DNA of 25,682 nt, taken from a virus. The notes below the pieces were generated by a model. That model saw nothing but the letters and a program-made list of their open reading frames with translations, was not told where the DNA came from and made no database searches. Shown here piece after piece: positions 1-6,158 of the stretch (position 1 is its first letter; each line of letters starts with the position of its first letter). A program made the position numbers and the translations under genes. Where the stretch lies: positions 1 through 25,682 of the IMG/VR virus record IMGVR_UViG_3300044624_001129; one strand, written 5' to 3'.

Positions 1-1
1 A

Positions 2-877
2 GGAAACAAGCGTGTGTCGGCATCAGCTGTGGCAGCAATCTACGGGTTGCATCCATTCGTCAAGAAAGACGCATACGCAGCAGAACTATTAGGTGATGTT
101 GCACCTACACCAATTCCACCGAACCCCGCAATGGAACGTGGCAACCGTTTAGAACCATTCGTTCTTGAATGGGCCGCCGACAAGATTGGTGTTCCATACA
201 TCACACCCGAAGAAATGTTCGCCGCTGATTCACCGAACGGGGCGCGGATGGTTTCCACACTCGACGGGTATTACGAAGATGGTGACACCCGCATGATTCT
301 TGAAATCAAAACCACCACCCGCAAATGGGAAGGCAACCTGCCTGACTACTGGCGTATCCAAGGCATCCAACAAGCCATCTGTGCAGACACCAACGAAGTG
401 ATGTGGGCTGTGTTTGATCCGTCAATGATTCTGCATCTGCACAAGCAGGTGATTACACCGGCAGAAATGGCTGAACACATCAGTGCTGTTGAAGCTTGGC
501 TGAACGCTATCGAGTTGGGGATGATGCCAACAGGTGTGAAGTGGTCGTATGAAACTATTGCTACCCGTTACAAGCGAAGCGTGAGCAAGATTCAAGAGTT
601 GCCCACTGAGACATCTGATTTGTTTGACCGTCTTCGCCATGTCCGTAGCGAACTGGCTTCCTATAAAGAGTTGGAAGACCAGTTGAAAGCAGAAATCTGT
701 GACTTGATTGGCGACTGTGATACCGCTACCATCAACGGTACAACAGTTGCTACTTGGAAGGCACAAGAACGCAGCACCTTTGACGCGAAAGCGTTCAAAG
801 AAGCGTACCCCGAACTGCATACACAGTTCACAAAAACATCAACAACACGTAGCTTTCTCTTGAAGGGAGAAAAATAA
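2..877 (+). CDS. YqaJ/RecB-family viral exonuclease (5' truncated)
   Basis: Predicted PD-(D/E)XK 5'-3' exonuclease that resects double-stranded ends to make single strands for the annealing protein encoded next. The reading frame is open to the left edge. The first in-frame start-type codon (GTG at 14) already sits inside the conserved opening SASAVAAIYGLHPF, so the true start lies outside the window. Numbering from that GTG, the YqaJ signatures are in order: GNRLEPFV (Glu47), STLDGYY (Asp84), and LEIKTTT (Glu97, Lys99), followed by PDYWRIQGIQQAI, the usual Gln-containing helix. The C-terminal third (about 190-287) is helical and charged. The TAA stop overlaps the ATG of the annealing gene (TAATG), which indicates translational coupling. 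The family assignment comes from motif recognition only. Confidence 0.88.
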   Translation, partial: GNKRVSASAVAAIYGLHPFVKKDAYAAELLGDVAPTPIPPNPAMERGNRLEPFVLEWAADKIGVPYITPEEMFAADSPNGARMVSTLDGYYEDGDTRMILEIKTTTRKWEGNLPDYWRIQGIQQAICADTNEVMWAVFDPSMILHLHKQVITPAEMAEHISAVEAWLNAIELGMMPTGVKWSYETIATRYKRSVSKIQELPTETSDLFDRLRHVRSELASYKELEDQLKAEICDLIGDCDTATINGTTVATWKAQERSTFDAKAFKEAYPELHTQFTKTSTTRSFLLKGEK

Positions 878-1500
878 TGGAAAAGAAAACTATTGGACTT
901 GGCGATGTACTCGCCACATACGGTGTGCCTGACCCGCGCATCGTTGGCAAACTACCTAAGGGTGGAATCCAACTTGACTTCGTTGGTCACGCCGACGTAA
1001 CCAAAATGCTTATCGAGATTGACCCGTGCTGGTCATGGGAACCAGTAGCGTTTGACGCTGACGGCCTGCCCGCATACCGCGTCGAGAACGGGCTGGCACA
1101 CATGGCTGGCTGGCTCACCGTTCACGGTGTACGCCGTCTCGGTATCGGATCAGTAGCACACAACAAACCTGACCTGTTGAAAGAACTCGCATCGGACTTC
1201 ATTCGTAATGCTGCTATGCGTTTCGGTATCTGTCTGTCGTTGTGGACTAAGCAGGAATGGGATGACATCCCTAGCCACACACCTACACCGGCACCGAAGG
1301 CAACCCCGAAGACCACACCAAAGACTGATGGCTTGCTATCTATCGCCCAGGTGAACCAGTTCAAGTCTGCGTGTGAGGCACGTGGCATCAACCCCGACGA
1401 GGTAGCGAAGGCTGCTGGTTTGGGTGACTCAGAGAAGTGGACTGAAGGCGACCTTGCCAAGCTTCGTACCGCATACAAGAAGATGTCGGAGGCTATGTAA
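877..1500 (+). CDS. Rad52/Erf-like ssDNA annealing protein
   Basis: Likely recombinase that anneals the single strands made by the upstream exonuclease. Residues 28-60 (PKGGIQLDFVGHADVTKMLIEID followed by WSWEP) and 103-123 (ELASDFIRNAAMRFGICLSLW) match the pattern of phage Rad52/Erf-type annealing proteins, in which an [RK]-x-A-x-[KR]-FG helix follows a beta-rich core. A Pro/Thr/Lys linker (about 134-150, PTPAPKATPKTTPKT) joins a small helical C-terminal domain (about 153-207) that may bind DNA or a partner such as SSB. The start ATG overlaps the exonuclease stop and lies 8 bases after a GGGAGA ribosome binding site. The pairing with an exonuclease follows the Red/RecET logic. The subfamily (Sak, Erf or an actinophage-specific branch) cannot be settled by eye. 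Confidence 0.75.
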   Translation: MEKKTIGLGDVLATYGVPDPRIVGKLPKGGIQLDFVGHADVTKMLIEIDPCWSWEPVAFDADGLPAYRVENGLAHMAGWLTVHGVRRLGIGSVAHNKPDLLKELASDFIRNAAMRFGICLSLWTKQEWDDIPSHTPTPAPKATPKTTPKTDGLLSIAQVNQFKSACEARGINPDEVAKAAGLGDSEKWTEGDLAKLRTAYKKMSEAM

Positions 1501-1682
1501 TGGCTAACAAAAGAACAGTTGACCCTGACGCATCAGAGGCTTCGGCACACATCATCGGTATCCGTGTGACACCGAAACAGTTAGAAGAAATTGGTTTGCT
1601 TTGTCAGGCCCGTGGCATCAAGCGGTCACAGTTGCTTCGTGATCTTGTTCGACAAGCGATGGAGAAGGAGTTGGAGAAGTGA
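1500..1682 (+). CDS. Small ribbon-helix-helix (CopG/Arc-like) protein
   Basis: A 60-residue protein with the shape of a ribbon-helix-helix DNA-binding dimer. It has a short beta strand (about 19-24, IIGIRVT), a helix (PKQLEEIGLLCQARG), a turn (IKRS), and a second helix (QLLRDLVRQAMEKELEK). The strand followed by [T]-x2-[Q/E]-L and the 'RSQLLRDLV' helix is the CopG-type layout. It starts at the ATG overlapping the preceding TAA (TAATG), and its own stop overlaps the GTG of the next gene (GTGA), so it is embedded in the operon. It could regulate this operon or the leftward one; its target is unknown. Confidence 0.7.
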   Translation: MANKRTVDPDASEASAHIIGIRVTPKQLEEIGLLCQARGIKRSQLLRDLVRQAMEKELEK

Positions 1683-1891
1683 GGGACTATGTGTACATCG
1701 ACGACCACGACAATGCGATGACAGAAGTAGCCAACGAACGTGACACCTGGAAAGAGATTGCTGAGGCTTTATACCTTGCTCTTGAATGTGAGAAGGGTCT
1801 TCGTTTGGCAGGTATCACAGATGACACCGGATGCCCTAACTGCGCTGGTGTAGTTGAGAAATACTGGAAGGCTGTACACGATGCCGCATGA
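1679..1891 (+). CDS. Small acidic protein of unknown function
   Basis: A 70-residue acidic protein that I do not recognise. It begins with a GTG overlapping the TGA of the ribbon-helix-helix gene, with GGAG just upstream. The middle (about 20-45) is an amphipathic helix (DTWKEIAEALYLALECEKG), followed by TDDTGCPNC, a Cys-x2-Cys pair (Cys53, Cys56) that resembles half a zinc site. Its last codons overlap the next gene, which starts at 1881. The coupled start and stop on both sides support it as a real gene although its function is unknown. Confidence 0.6.
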   Translation: MRDYVYIDDHDNAMTEVANERDTWKEIAEALYLALECEKGLRLAGITDDTGCPNCAGVVEKYWKAVHDAA

Positions 1892-2093
1892 CATCGACTC
1901 GTTAGAAGACCGCATCACTTTGCTTCGACATCAACTGAAAGAGATGAAAGCAGAAGTCAAGGAACTGCGCGAGATAATGAACGGCCTTGCCCACGCTGTA
2001 GCCCTGCTCAATAAACCCAACAAGGACAAGCAGTGGGTTCAGGAGTATTACCGCCGTTGGGAAAACAAACACAAAGATTGGTGGAATGTCTGA
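1881..2093 (+). CDS. Small coiled-coil protein
   Basis: A 70-residue charged protein. Residues about 5-45 form a heptad-like coiled coil (DIDSLEDRITLLRHQLKEM, then KAEVKELREIMNGLAHAVALL), ending in a basic, Trp-rich tail (YYRRWENKHKDWWNV). The open frame continues upstream to 1854. The ATG at 1881 is preferred because it overlaps the previous stop by 11 bases and follows a GGAAGG site. The stop TGA overlaps the next ATG (TGATG). The coiled coil suggests an oligomeric or partner-binding role; no enzyme motif is visible. Confidence 0.62.
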   Translation: MPHDIDSLEDRITLLRHQLKEMKAEVKELREIMNGLAHAVALLNKPNKDKQWVQEYYRRWENKHKDWWNV

Positions 2094-2398
2094 TGATCCA
2101 CGGAAGAAACGGCTATGTGAAATACAAATGCCGGTGTGAGATTTGCCGTAAAGCAAACAGTGACTACAAGAAAAGCCGCCGACCTGTCGCCACATTTCAG
2201 TTGCGTCTTGATGGGTCTGTCTTGGTGGAGCGTCTCCGTGCTGATGACCGTTTGAACGCTGTCGGGAAACGCTCTGCTCAACGTTGGGTGCATGAAGGCA
2301 TTGATGTGTATAACGCTGACCGTATGTGCATCAGGCTTGGGTATCACCCCATCGAGATTTGGGGTCAAGACTTTTACGAAGGGTGCCATAGTGAGTAA
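2093..2398 (+). CDS. Small Cys-rich protein with C-terminal helix-turn-helix-like segment
   Basis: A 101-residue basic protein. The N-terminus (MIHGRNGYVKYKCRCEICRK) carries the 'HG..GY....CRC..C' motif, seen in small actinophage proteins and likely to bind zinc. The C-terminal half (about 45-100) ends in ADRMCIRLGYHPIEIWG, a pattern I associate with short helix-turn-helix proteins ('aDr.a..LG.HP.eIWG'). The ATG at 2093 is chosen over the upstream in-frame ATG at 2033 because it overlaps the preceding TGA and begins directly with the conserved motif. The 3' end overlaps the resolvase start by 8 bases. It is probably a DNA-binding protein, but its target is unknown. Confidence 0.65.
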   Translation: MIHGRNGYVKYKCRCEICRKANSDYKKSRRPVATFQLRLDGSVLVERLRADDRLNAVGKRSAQRWVHEGIDVYNADRMCIRLGYHPIEIWGQDFYEGCHSE

Positions 2399-2726
2399 AG
2401 CAAAACAGAAAGGCACTGCTGCTGAGACTGCGGTAGTGAAGTTCCTACGAGAGAACGGTTTCCCCTATGCGGAGCGTCGAGCTTTGCACGGCACCGTGGA
2501 CAAGGGCGACATCACCGGCTGTGGGCCTATCGTGTTTGAGGTAAAGAACCACAAGACAATAGATTTGGCTGGCTGGATCAAAGAACTAGAAGTGGAAATG
2601 CTCAACGCTAAAGCAGACACGGGTGCTGTTATCGCTAAGAAGCGTGGCACTACCGATCCTGGTGAATGGTATGCGGTGTTGCCGACACGGGTTCTTGTTG
2701 GGTTGTTGAAGCAGGCTGGTTACTAG
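2391..2726 (+). CDS. Hjc-like Holliday junction resolvase (PD-(D/E)XK nuclease)
   Basis: Probable structure-specific nuclease that cuts four-way junctions made during recombination-dependent replication and so tidies DNA before packaging. The 111 residues match the archaeal Hjc layout: KQKGTAAETAVVKFLRENGF with Glu12, AERRALHGTVDKGDITG with Asp40, and IVFEVKNHK with Glu50 and Lys52. The GTG at 2391 is preferred because an AAGGG ribosome binding site lies about 8 bases upstream and the conserved motif starts right after it. The open frame runs back to 2292, but only inside the previous gene. The length is usual for the phage members of the family. Confidence 0.86.
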   Translation: MSKAKQKGTAAETAVVKFLRENGFPYAERRALHGTVDKGDITGCGPIVFEVKNHKTIDLAGWIKELEVEMLNAKADTGAVIAKKRGTTDPGEWYAVLPTRVLVGLLKQAGY

Positions 2727-3230
2727 GTGCAAATCGTCGTAACTCTAGATGAATACGAACTCGCCCACGCAGCAATGGCAGGCTGTCAACGGCGTATCGC
2801 ATCCATCGCGAAAGAACGGCCACAGTTCTACGGATCAGACGAACGTAAGAACTACTGGCAAATAGACATCATCGGGATGATTGCCGAGTATGCAGTAGCG
2901 AAAGCGTTCGATAGGCATTGGCAACCCGCCACCAACAAACGCCTAGCTGACCTACCAGGTGATGTCGCTCACTACCAGATACGTTCAACAGAACATCGAG
3001 ACGGTCATCTGTTCCTGCATCCGAAAGACAAACCTGCCGACTACATCTTGTGCATCGTGAAAGAGAACAAGGTTTTACTGGTTGGCTGGATTGATTTGGC
3101 TACCGGTATGAGTGTTGGACAGCTACGAAGTGCTGATACTTATTGGGTTTCGCAGCAGGATTTGAATTCTTTTGCGGATTGGAATGACCCAATCTTTTGG
3201 TCTGAGACTGTTCAGGCTAGACTGACCTAA
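2727..3230 (+). CDS. Conserved phage protein, possible degenerate PD-(D/E)XK nuclease
   Basis: A 167-residue protein that starts with GTG immediately after the resolvase stop. The middle resembles restriction-endonuclease-fold proteins: IIGMIAEYAVAKAF (Glu in the first helix), then a strand with GDVAHYQIRST in the place where D...(E/Q)xK is expected, then HLFLHPKDKPADYILCIV and VLLVGWI. The catalytic position reads Gln-Ile-Arg instead of Glu-x-Lys, so activity is doubtful. In other phages, proteins of this shape are usually left as hypothetical. Its place in the recombination module fits a DNA-related role. The fold call is inference. Confidence 0.62.
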   Translation: MQIVVTLDEYELAHAAMAGCQRRIASIAKERPQFYGSDERKNYWQIDIIGMIAEYAVAKAFDRHWQPATNKRLADLPGDVAHYQIRSTEHRDGHLFLHPKDKPADYILCIVKENKVLLVGWIDLATGMSVGQLRSADTYWVSQQDLNSFADWNDPIFWSETVQARLT

Positions 3231-3298
3231 TCCGTATAACAGTACCCATGGGAGGACTATGGCCCCTACTTGACCTGTCCCCTGTCGAAAGGAAACCA

Positions 3299-3715
3299 AT
3301 GCGGAAACTCGCAGTAACCCTCATCATCTTGTCCCTATCCACCCTCACACCAACCACAACACAGGCATACGGCGAAGAACTCGTAATGCCGTGGGCGTTC
3401 TACCGCCGCCTCGCACAATGCGAAACCGGTTCCGACGTGAACCACTCCACCAAGTCCTACACAGGAATGTTCGGCATAGCCCGTGGCACCTGGCAACGCT
3501 GGTCCAACACCTCATCCGCTAAAGGACTGAACTCACTACAACAAGCTCGCGTCGTTGACAACATCGCCTGGGAAGGACACTGGCAAGGAACCAAATACAA
3601 ATGGCCTGTCGGTCCGTGGGGATGGGGAGCCATCAAAGCGAACTGCAACGGGTTGAAAGACCTGGTCTGCAAGTCTCGACACCCCAAAGTACAACGCTGG
3701 AAATACAGATGCTAA
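3299..3715 (+). CDS. Secreted Rpf-like lytic transglycosylase
   Basis: A 138-residue exported protein that probably cuts the glycan backbone of peptidoglycan. Residues 1-23 form a signal peptide: basic MRK, a hydrophobic core (LAVTLIILSLSTL), and a TQA cleavage site. Residues 31-100 resemble the resuscitation-promoting-factor (Rpf) domain: WAFYRRLAQCETGSDVN, with Cys41 and catalytic candidate Glu42, then SYTGMFGIARGTWQRW (compare GGLQFSQSTW) and LNSLQQARVVDNIA (compare REQQIAVAERVL). The C-terminus ends in GPWGWGAIKANC and a Cys/Lys-rich tail. The ATG at 3299 is chosen for its GAAAGGA ribosome binding site and because the signal peptide begins there. Rpf domains are typical of actinobacteria, so this points to the host. 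It could serve lysis, superinfection control or cell-wall opening. Confidence 0.8.
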   Translation: MRKLAVTLIILSLSTLTPTTTQAYGEELVMPWAFYRRLAQCETGSDVNHSTKSYTGMFGIARGTWQRWSNTSSAKGLNSLQQARVVDNIAWEGHWQGTKYKWPVGPWGWGAIKANCNGLKDLVCKSRHPKVQRWKYRC

Positions 3716-3749
3716 GGTTTCCACAGGCGGGGCTGACCAAGGGCGGCGT

Positions 3750-4169
3750 ATGGAAACGTTTCTATACAAAATCACAACCCGATTCTGGGCAAGAGTCAAC
3801 ATCGGCAACCCCGAAGACTGTTGGGAATGGCAAGGATCACTCAGAGGAGACGGATACGGACAGTTCTACGCCCAAGGCAAACACCGTTCAGTCCACCGCT
3901 TCTCGCACTACATCTCCACATACGAGACACCGCCAGTGGTACGCCACAAATGCGACAACCGCCGATGCTGCAACCCACACCACCTTGAAGGCGGAACCCA
4001 AACCGACAACATGAAAGATGTTGTTGACAGAGGCCGCCACTATTATGCAAACAGAACCCACTGCCCACACGGACATGAATACACAGAAGAAAACACATAC
4101 AGAAGACCGAACAACGGGCGTGAATGTCGCACGTGCAGGAAAGAACGAAAACACCGTTTGGTCTTGTAA
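3750..4169 (+). CDS. HNH endonuclease
   Basis: A 139-residue HNH nuclease of the short phage type. It has an N-terminal DCWEWQGS...DGYGQF strand pair, HRSVHRFSHYI (first His of the site, about 49), VVRHKCDNRRCCNPHHLEGG (Cys pair plus the Asn and His of the ββα-metal motif, about 65-82), and a C-terminal Cys/His finger (HCPHGHEYTEENT, then ECRTCRKERK). The ATG at 3750 has AAGGGCGG about 5 bases upstream. Standalone genes of this kind are often mobile homing-type nucleases; others nick DNA during packaging. Here it sits between the Rpf-like gene and SSB rather than near the terminase, so homing is the likelier explanation. That is inference. Confidence 0.88.
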   Translation: METFLYKITTRFWARVNIGNPEDCWEWQGSLRGDGYGQFYAQGKHRSVHRFSHYISTYETPPVVRHKCDNRRCCNPHHLEGGTQTDNMKDVVDRGRHYYANRTHCPHGHEYTEENTYRRPNNGRECRTCRKERKHRLVL

Positions 4170-4279
4170 TCGTTGCGACATTAGAGTAACCTTGTTCGTA
4201 GCGGTCATACACCCGCCGACACACAGTTGTCACAAAAAAGCTGGAAGAATACTTCCACTACAGAAAGAGGGGGAACCCA

Positions 4280-4687
4280 ATGAGTAACCACATCACCGTA
4301 TCCGGAAAGGTCGGACAAGATCCTGAACTGCGATACACCCCAAGCGGGATGGCTGTTTTGACATTCTCGATTGCTGACACATACGGCAAAGATGAGAAGA
4401 AGAAAACAACCTGGCACAACATCACCGTGTTCAACAAGCTTGCAGAACACACCGCGAACAGCATCGCTAAAGGATCAACTGTCATTGTTGTTGGTCGTTA
4501 CGAACAGGAAGAATTCACCAAGAAAGACGGCACCAAAGGTAAGTCAGTCAAGTTGATTGCTGACGAAGTTGGTATGTCTTGCCGTTGGAATTCGTGGGTT
4601 GCTGACCAAACCGAAAAGGTAATGGCACAAGTTGGTCAGGTGTTCCCTGGCGCACGTCAAATTCAGGCAGACGAAGACCCGTTCTGA
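4280..4687 (+). CDS. ssb: Single-stranded DNA-binding protein
   Basis: A 135-residue OB-fold SSB. The N-terminus (MSNHITVSGKVGQDPELRYT), the PSGMAVLTFSIAD strand, TTWHNITVFNKLAEHTANSIAKGS and VIVVGRYEQEEF are all standard SSB segments. The last residues (ADEDPF) form the acidic tip that recruits partner proteins in cellular SSBs. A GAGGGGG ribosome binding site lies about 8 bases before the ATG. It would coat single strands exposed by the phage exonuclease and at the replication fork. The 110 bases upstream (4170-4279) hold no gene but include a short GGAAG/CTTCC hairpin at 4244-4257. The stop overlaps the next ATG. Confidence 0.95.
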   Translation: MSNHITVSGKVGQDPELRYTPSGMAVLTFSIADTYGKDEKKKTTWHNITVFNKLAEHTANSIAKGSTVIVVGRYEQEEFTKKDGTKGKSVKLIADEVGMSCRWNSWVADQTEKVMAQVGQVFPGARQIQADEDPF

Positions 4688-4914
4688 TGCTAGAACAACC
4701 ACCGATGTCTTTTGATGAGTGGTTGCAGTACGGCATAGTCCAGGGTTGGGCAAGCAAAACAGTTTGCTCAACCCACGATGGCCTACCATTTACCGATGAA
4801 GAAGAACAATGGGAACAAGGTTTAGATCCTTGCGTTCACGCTATCCGCTTGTTTGAGACAAAAGAAGATCAAGAGAACGTGTCGAGTAGAGAAAGTCGCT
4901 CCGATACTGAATGA
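4687..4914 (+). CDS. Conserved actinophage protein of unknown function
   Basis: A 75-residue acidic protein. MSFDEWLQYGIVQGWASKTVCSTHDGLPFTDEEEQWEQGLDPCVHAIRLFE has the feel of a conserved small actinophage family, with Cys-x-x-His-(E/D)-G and D-P-C-x-H blocks. Two Cys and two His (VCSTHDG, DPCVHAIR) could coordinate a metal. The ATG overlaps the SSB stop (TGATG), and its own stop overlaps the WhiB start (ATGA), so all three genes are translationally linked. No function is known to me. Confidence 0.7.
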   Translation: MLEQPPMSFDEWLQYGIVQGWASKTVCSTHDGLPFTDEEEQWEQGLDPCVHAIRLFETKEDQENVSSRESRSDTE

Positions 4915-5192
4915 ACACGCCCGACGACTCTTGGAAAACCAAAGGTGCCTGCCACGGCATCAACAAACCTGAAGTGTTTTTCCCTGAGATACCTTCCGGT
5001 GATGTACGACGTATTCATTGGTCAGCAGCGAAACAATACTGCGATGCTTGCACGGTCACGCTTCAATGCTTGAACTATCAGCTCGCATTTGAGGCGGAGA
5101 CCGGTAGGCGTGAGGGGTATTGGGGCAACCTAACCCCGAAAGAACGCGAACAACACGTGCGAGTGGCCCAACCGATCAGGTGGCGCAAATAG
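4911..5192 (+). CDS. WhiB-family iron-sulphur transcription factor
   Basis: A 93-residue Wbl protein. The four cluster-binding cysteines are Cys14 (KGACHG), Cys44 and Cys47 (YCDACTV) and Cys53 (LQCLNY), in the canonical C-Xn-C-X2-C-X5-C order. FFPE precedes them as in cellular WhiB proteins. The G(V/I)WGG turn is present in altered form as EGYWGN, followed by LTPKEREQ. Wbl proteins bind host RNA polymerase through sigma-A. Phage versions such as mycobacteriophage TM4 WhiB are known to repress host whiB genes and affect superinfection. It is the last gene of the rightward operon, just before the hairpin at 5196-5231. The family is found only in actinobacteria and their phages, which is a strong host indicator. 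Confidence 0.93.
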   Translation: MNTPDDSWKTKGACHGINKPEVFFPEIPSGDVRRIHWSAAKQYCDACTVTLQCLNYQLAFEAETGRREGYWGNLTPKEREQHVRVAQPIRWRK

Positions 5193-5195
5193 AAA

Positions 5196-5231
5196 GCCCC
5201 ACCTAGCGGAAGGGGGAACGCTAGGCGGGGC
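5196..5231. terminator. Bidirectional hairpin terminator between convergent operons
   Basis: GCCCCACCTAGCG pairs with CGCTAGGCGGGGC around a 10-base loop, with one bulged A. The stem is about 12 bp and strongly GC-rich. It starts 4 bases after the WhiB stop and lies 21 bases beyond the last codon of the leftward operon. Read leftward it is followed by TTTCTATTT, a fair U-tract; read rightward the U-tract is poor. It therefore looks like a proper intrinsic terminator for the leftward block and a weaker one for the rightward block. Confidence 0.75.
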
Positions 5232-5252
5232 CGATCTAAGGGTAGCATACCG

Positions 5253-5534
5253 CTACGGTTCTAGTTTCGTGATGTGATACACACTCCGATACTGAACAGA
5301 ACAATTTTCTACGGCGGTCACAGCAGCGTGTCGAGTATCAAACACTTCTGCCCGTGCGGGGTTGCCGTACCACCGCCATACGTCGTTCCGATGATAACCG
5401 AACCATCGCATTGGTCGCCCCGATAGAGACTCTTGAACGATCACCCAACCGGTATTCCCTAGCTTCTGCCTGGGGTTAGGTTGGATAGGGTCGCGCGGTG
5501 CCGTTGGCCGCCTGAGACGGGCTAGGAGACGCAT
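5253..5534 (-). CDS. Small basic protein of unknown function
   Basis: A 93-residue protein with an arginine-rich start (MRLLARLRRPTAPRD) and an aromatic-rich middle (VIVQESLSGRPMRWFGYHRN, DVWRWYG). The later segment AEVFDTRHAAVTAVEN looks like a short beta-hairpin plus helix fold found in small phage proteins. The open frame extends upstream to 5615. The ATG at 5534 is chosen because it overlaps the stop of the upstream gene (TAATG), even though no good ribosome binding site is present, so translation probably depends on coupling. It is the last gene of the leftward operon before the shared terminator. Confidence 0.6.
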   Translation of the reverse strand: MRLLARLRRPTAPRDPIQPNPRQKLGNTGWVIVQESLSGRPMRWFGYHRNDVWRWYGNPARAEVFDTRHAAVTAVENCSVQYRSVYHITKLEP

Positions 5535-5719
5535 TAGAACGGCTCTGCGGTGTAGTAGTCGGGGTTCTTTCCCATACACACGGGGCATAGATCTTCTTTG
5601 CCGGTGCAGTACCACCCGTACTTGAACGCATCAACGCGGGCATCGGTTGAGGTTCCGATGGTGACGGTCAAGCTTTCGCCCTCGCACTTGTCGCACGATA
5701 AACGGATTATCAGTGCCAC
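5534..5719 (-). CDS. Small zinc-ribbon protein
   Basis: A 61-residue protein with CDKC at about 9-12 and CPVC at about 45-48, giving a Cys4 zinc-ribbon pattern with a beta-rich spacer (GESLTVTIGTSTD). It starts with GTG at 5719, and a full AGGAGG Shine-Dalgarno sequence lies 8 bases upstream (5727-5732), the most canonical one in the operon. The 5' end overlaps the membrane-protein gene by 10 bases. It may bind nucleic acid or a host protein; no function can be named. Confidence 0.68.
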   Translation of the reverse strand: MALIIRLSCDKCEGESLTVTIGTSTDARVDAFKYGWYCTGKEDLCPVCMGKNPDYYTAEPF

Positions 5720-5994
5720 TGTCTAACCTCCTCGATAGTTTCACGGATCCACGGCCACGCACACACGAACGTCACGCCGCCCAACAACACTGCCACCCAC
5801 GGGTAGCTCTCGACTAGGCCGATAGCGAGAATGAACGCGCTAGCCCCGATCACAACACGGTCACCGGTCTTTCCGTCACGGTGGCGGATACCTTGCCTTT
5901 CCCGTACTGCCTGGGTGCGTTGTCTCACGGTCTGCCGTGGCTCTCCGTGCCACGATCTAACCGCGGGGTGGTTGGGTGAATGTTTGCGGGTCAT
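5710..5994 (-). CDS. Small membrane protein with two predicted transmembrane segments
   Basis: A 94-residue protein with a long basic cytoplasmic N-terminus (about 1-45, rich in Arg, His and Gln) followed by two hydrophobic stretches: about 47-61 (VVIGASAFILAIGLV) and 66-83 (WVAVLLGGVTFVCAWPWI). The short loop between them is ESYP, and the tail is charged. GAAAGGGCGGA lies just before the ATG. Its start overlaps the stop of the upstream gene (ATGA). Two-helix membrane proteins of this size in early phage operons can be exclusion, membrane-attachment or holin-like proteins. With the lysis genes not in view, I cannot choose between these. Confidence 0.68.
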   Translation of the reverse strand: MTRKHSPNHPAVRSWHGEPRQTVRQRTQAVRERQGIRHRDGKTGDRVVIGASAFILAIGLVESYPWVAVLLGGVTFVCAWPWIRETIEEVRQWH

Positions 5995-6158
5995 TGCTCC
6001 GCCCTTTCTACTTGTGTTTTATAGACCGATGCCGCCGTAATAGCGTCGAGTTTTCTGCGGTAGTTCCGTCGGCACACATAGGTGCCGTGTTCCCAGATCT
6101 CGACACGCCACACACGGCGCAAGCCGTGAGGCGGTATGACGTAGGTGCCGTGCCTCAT
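5991..6158 (-). CDS. Very small basic protein (55 aa)
   Basis: A 55-codon frame on the minus strand reading MRHGTYVIPPHGLRRVWRVE, then IWEHGTYVCRRNYRRKLDAI and a short helix. It fills what would otherwise be a gap between two well-supported genes. Its ATG overlaps the upstream stop (ATGA at 6155-6158), and its TGA overlaps the ATG of the membrane-protein gene (5991-5994). HGTYV occurs twice, at residues 3-7 and 24-28. It is strongly basic and could bind nucleic acid. The evidence is the end-to-end coupling, not a known family. Confidence 0.6.
   Translation of the reverse strand: MRHGTYVIPPHGLRRVWRVEIWEHGTYVCRRNYRRKLDAITAASVYKTQVERAEQ

Noticed and set aside
3601-4014. Plus-strand open frame overlapping the Rpf-like and HNH genes
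   Set aside because: Shadow of two real genes in another frame; Thr/Ser-rich composition typical of shifted reading.
4018-4287. Plus-strand open frame in the gap before ssb
   Set aside because: It overlaps the HNH gene in another frame, has no ribosome binding site, and its composition is shadow-like.
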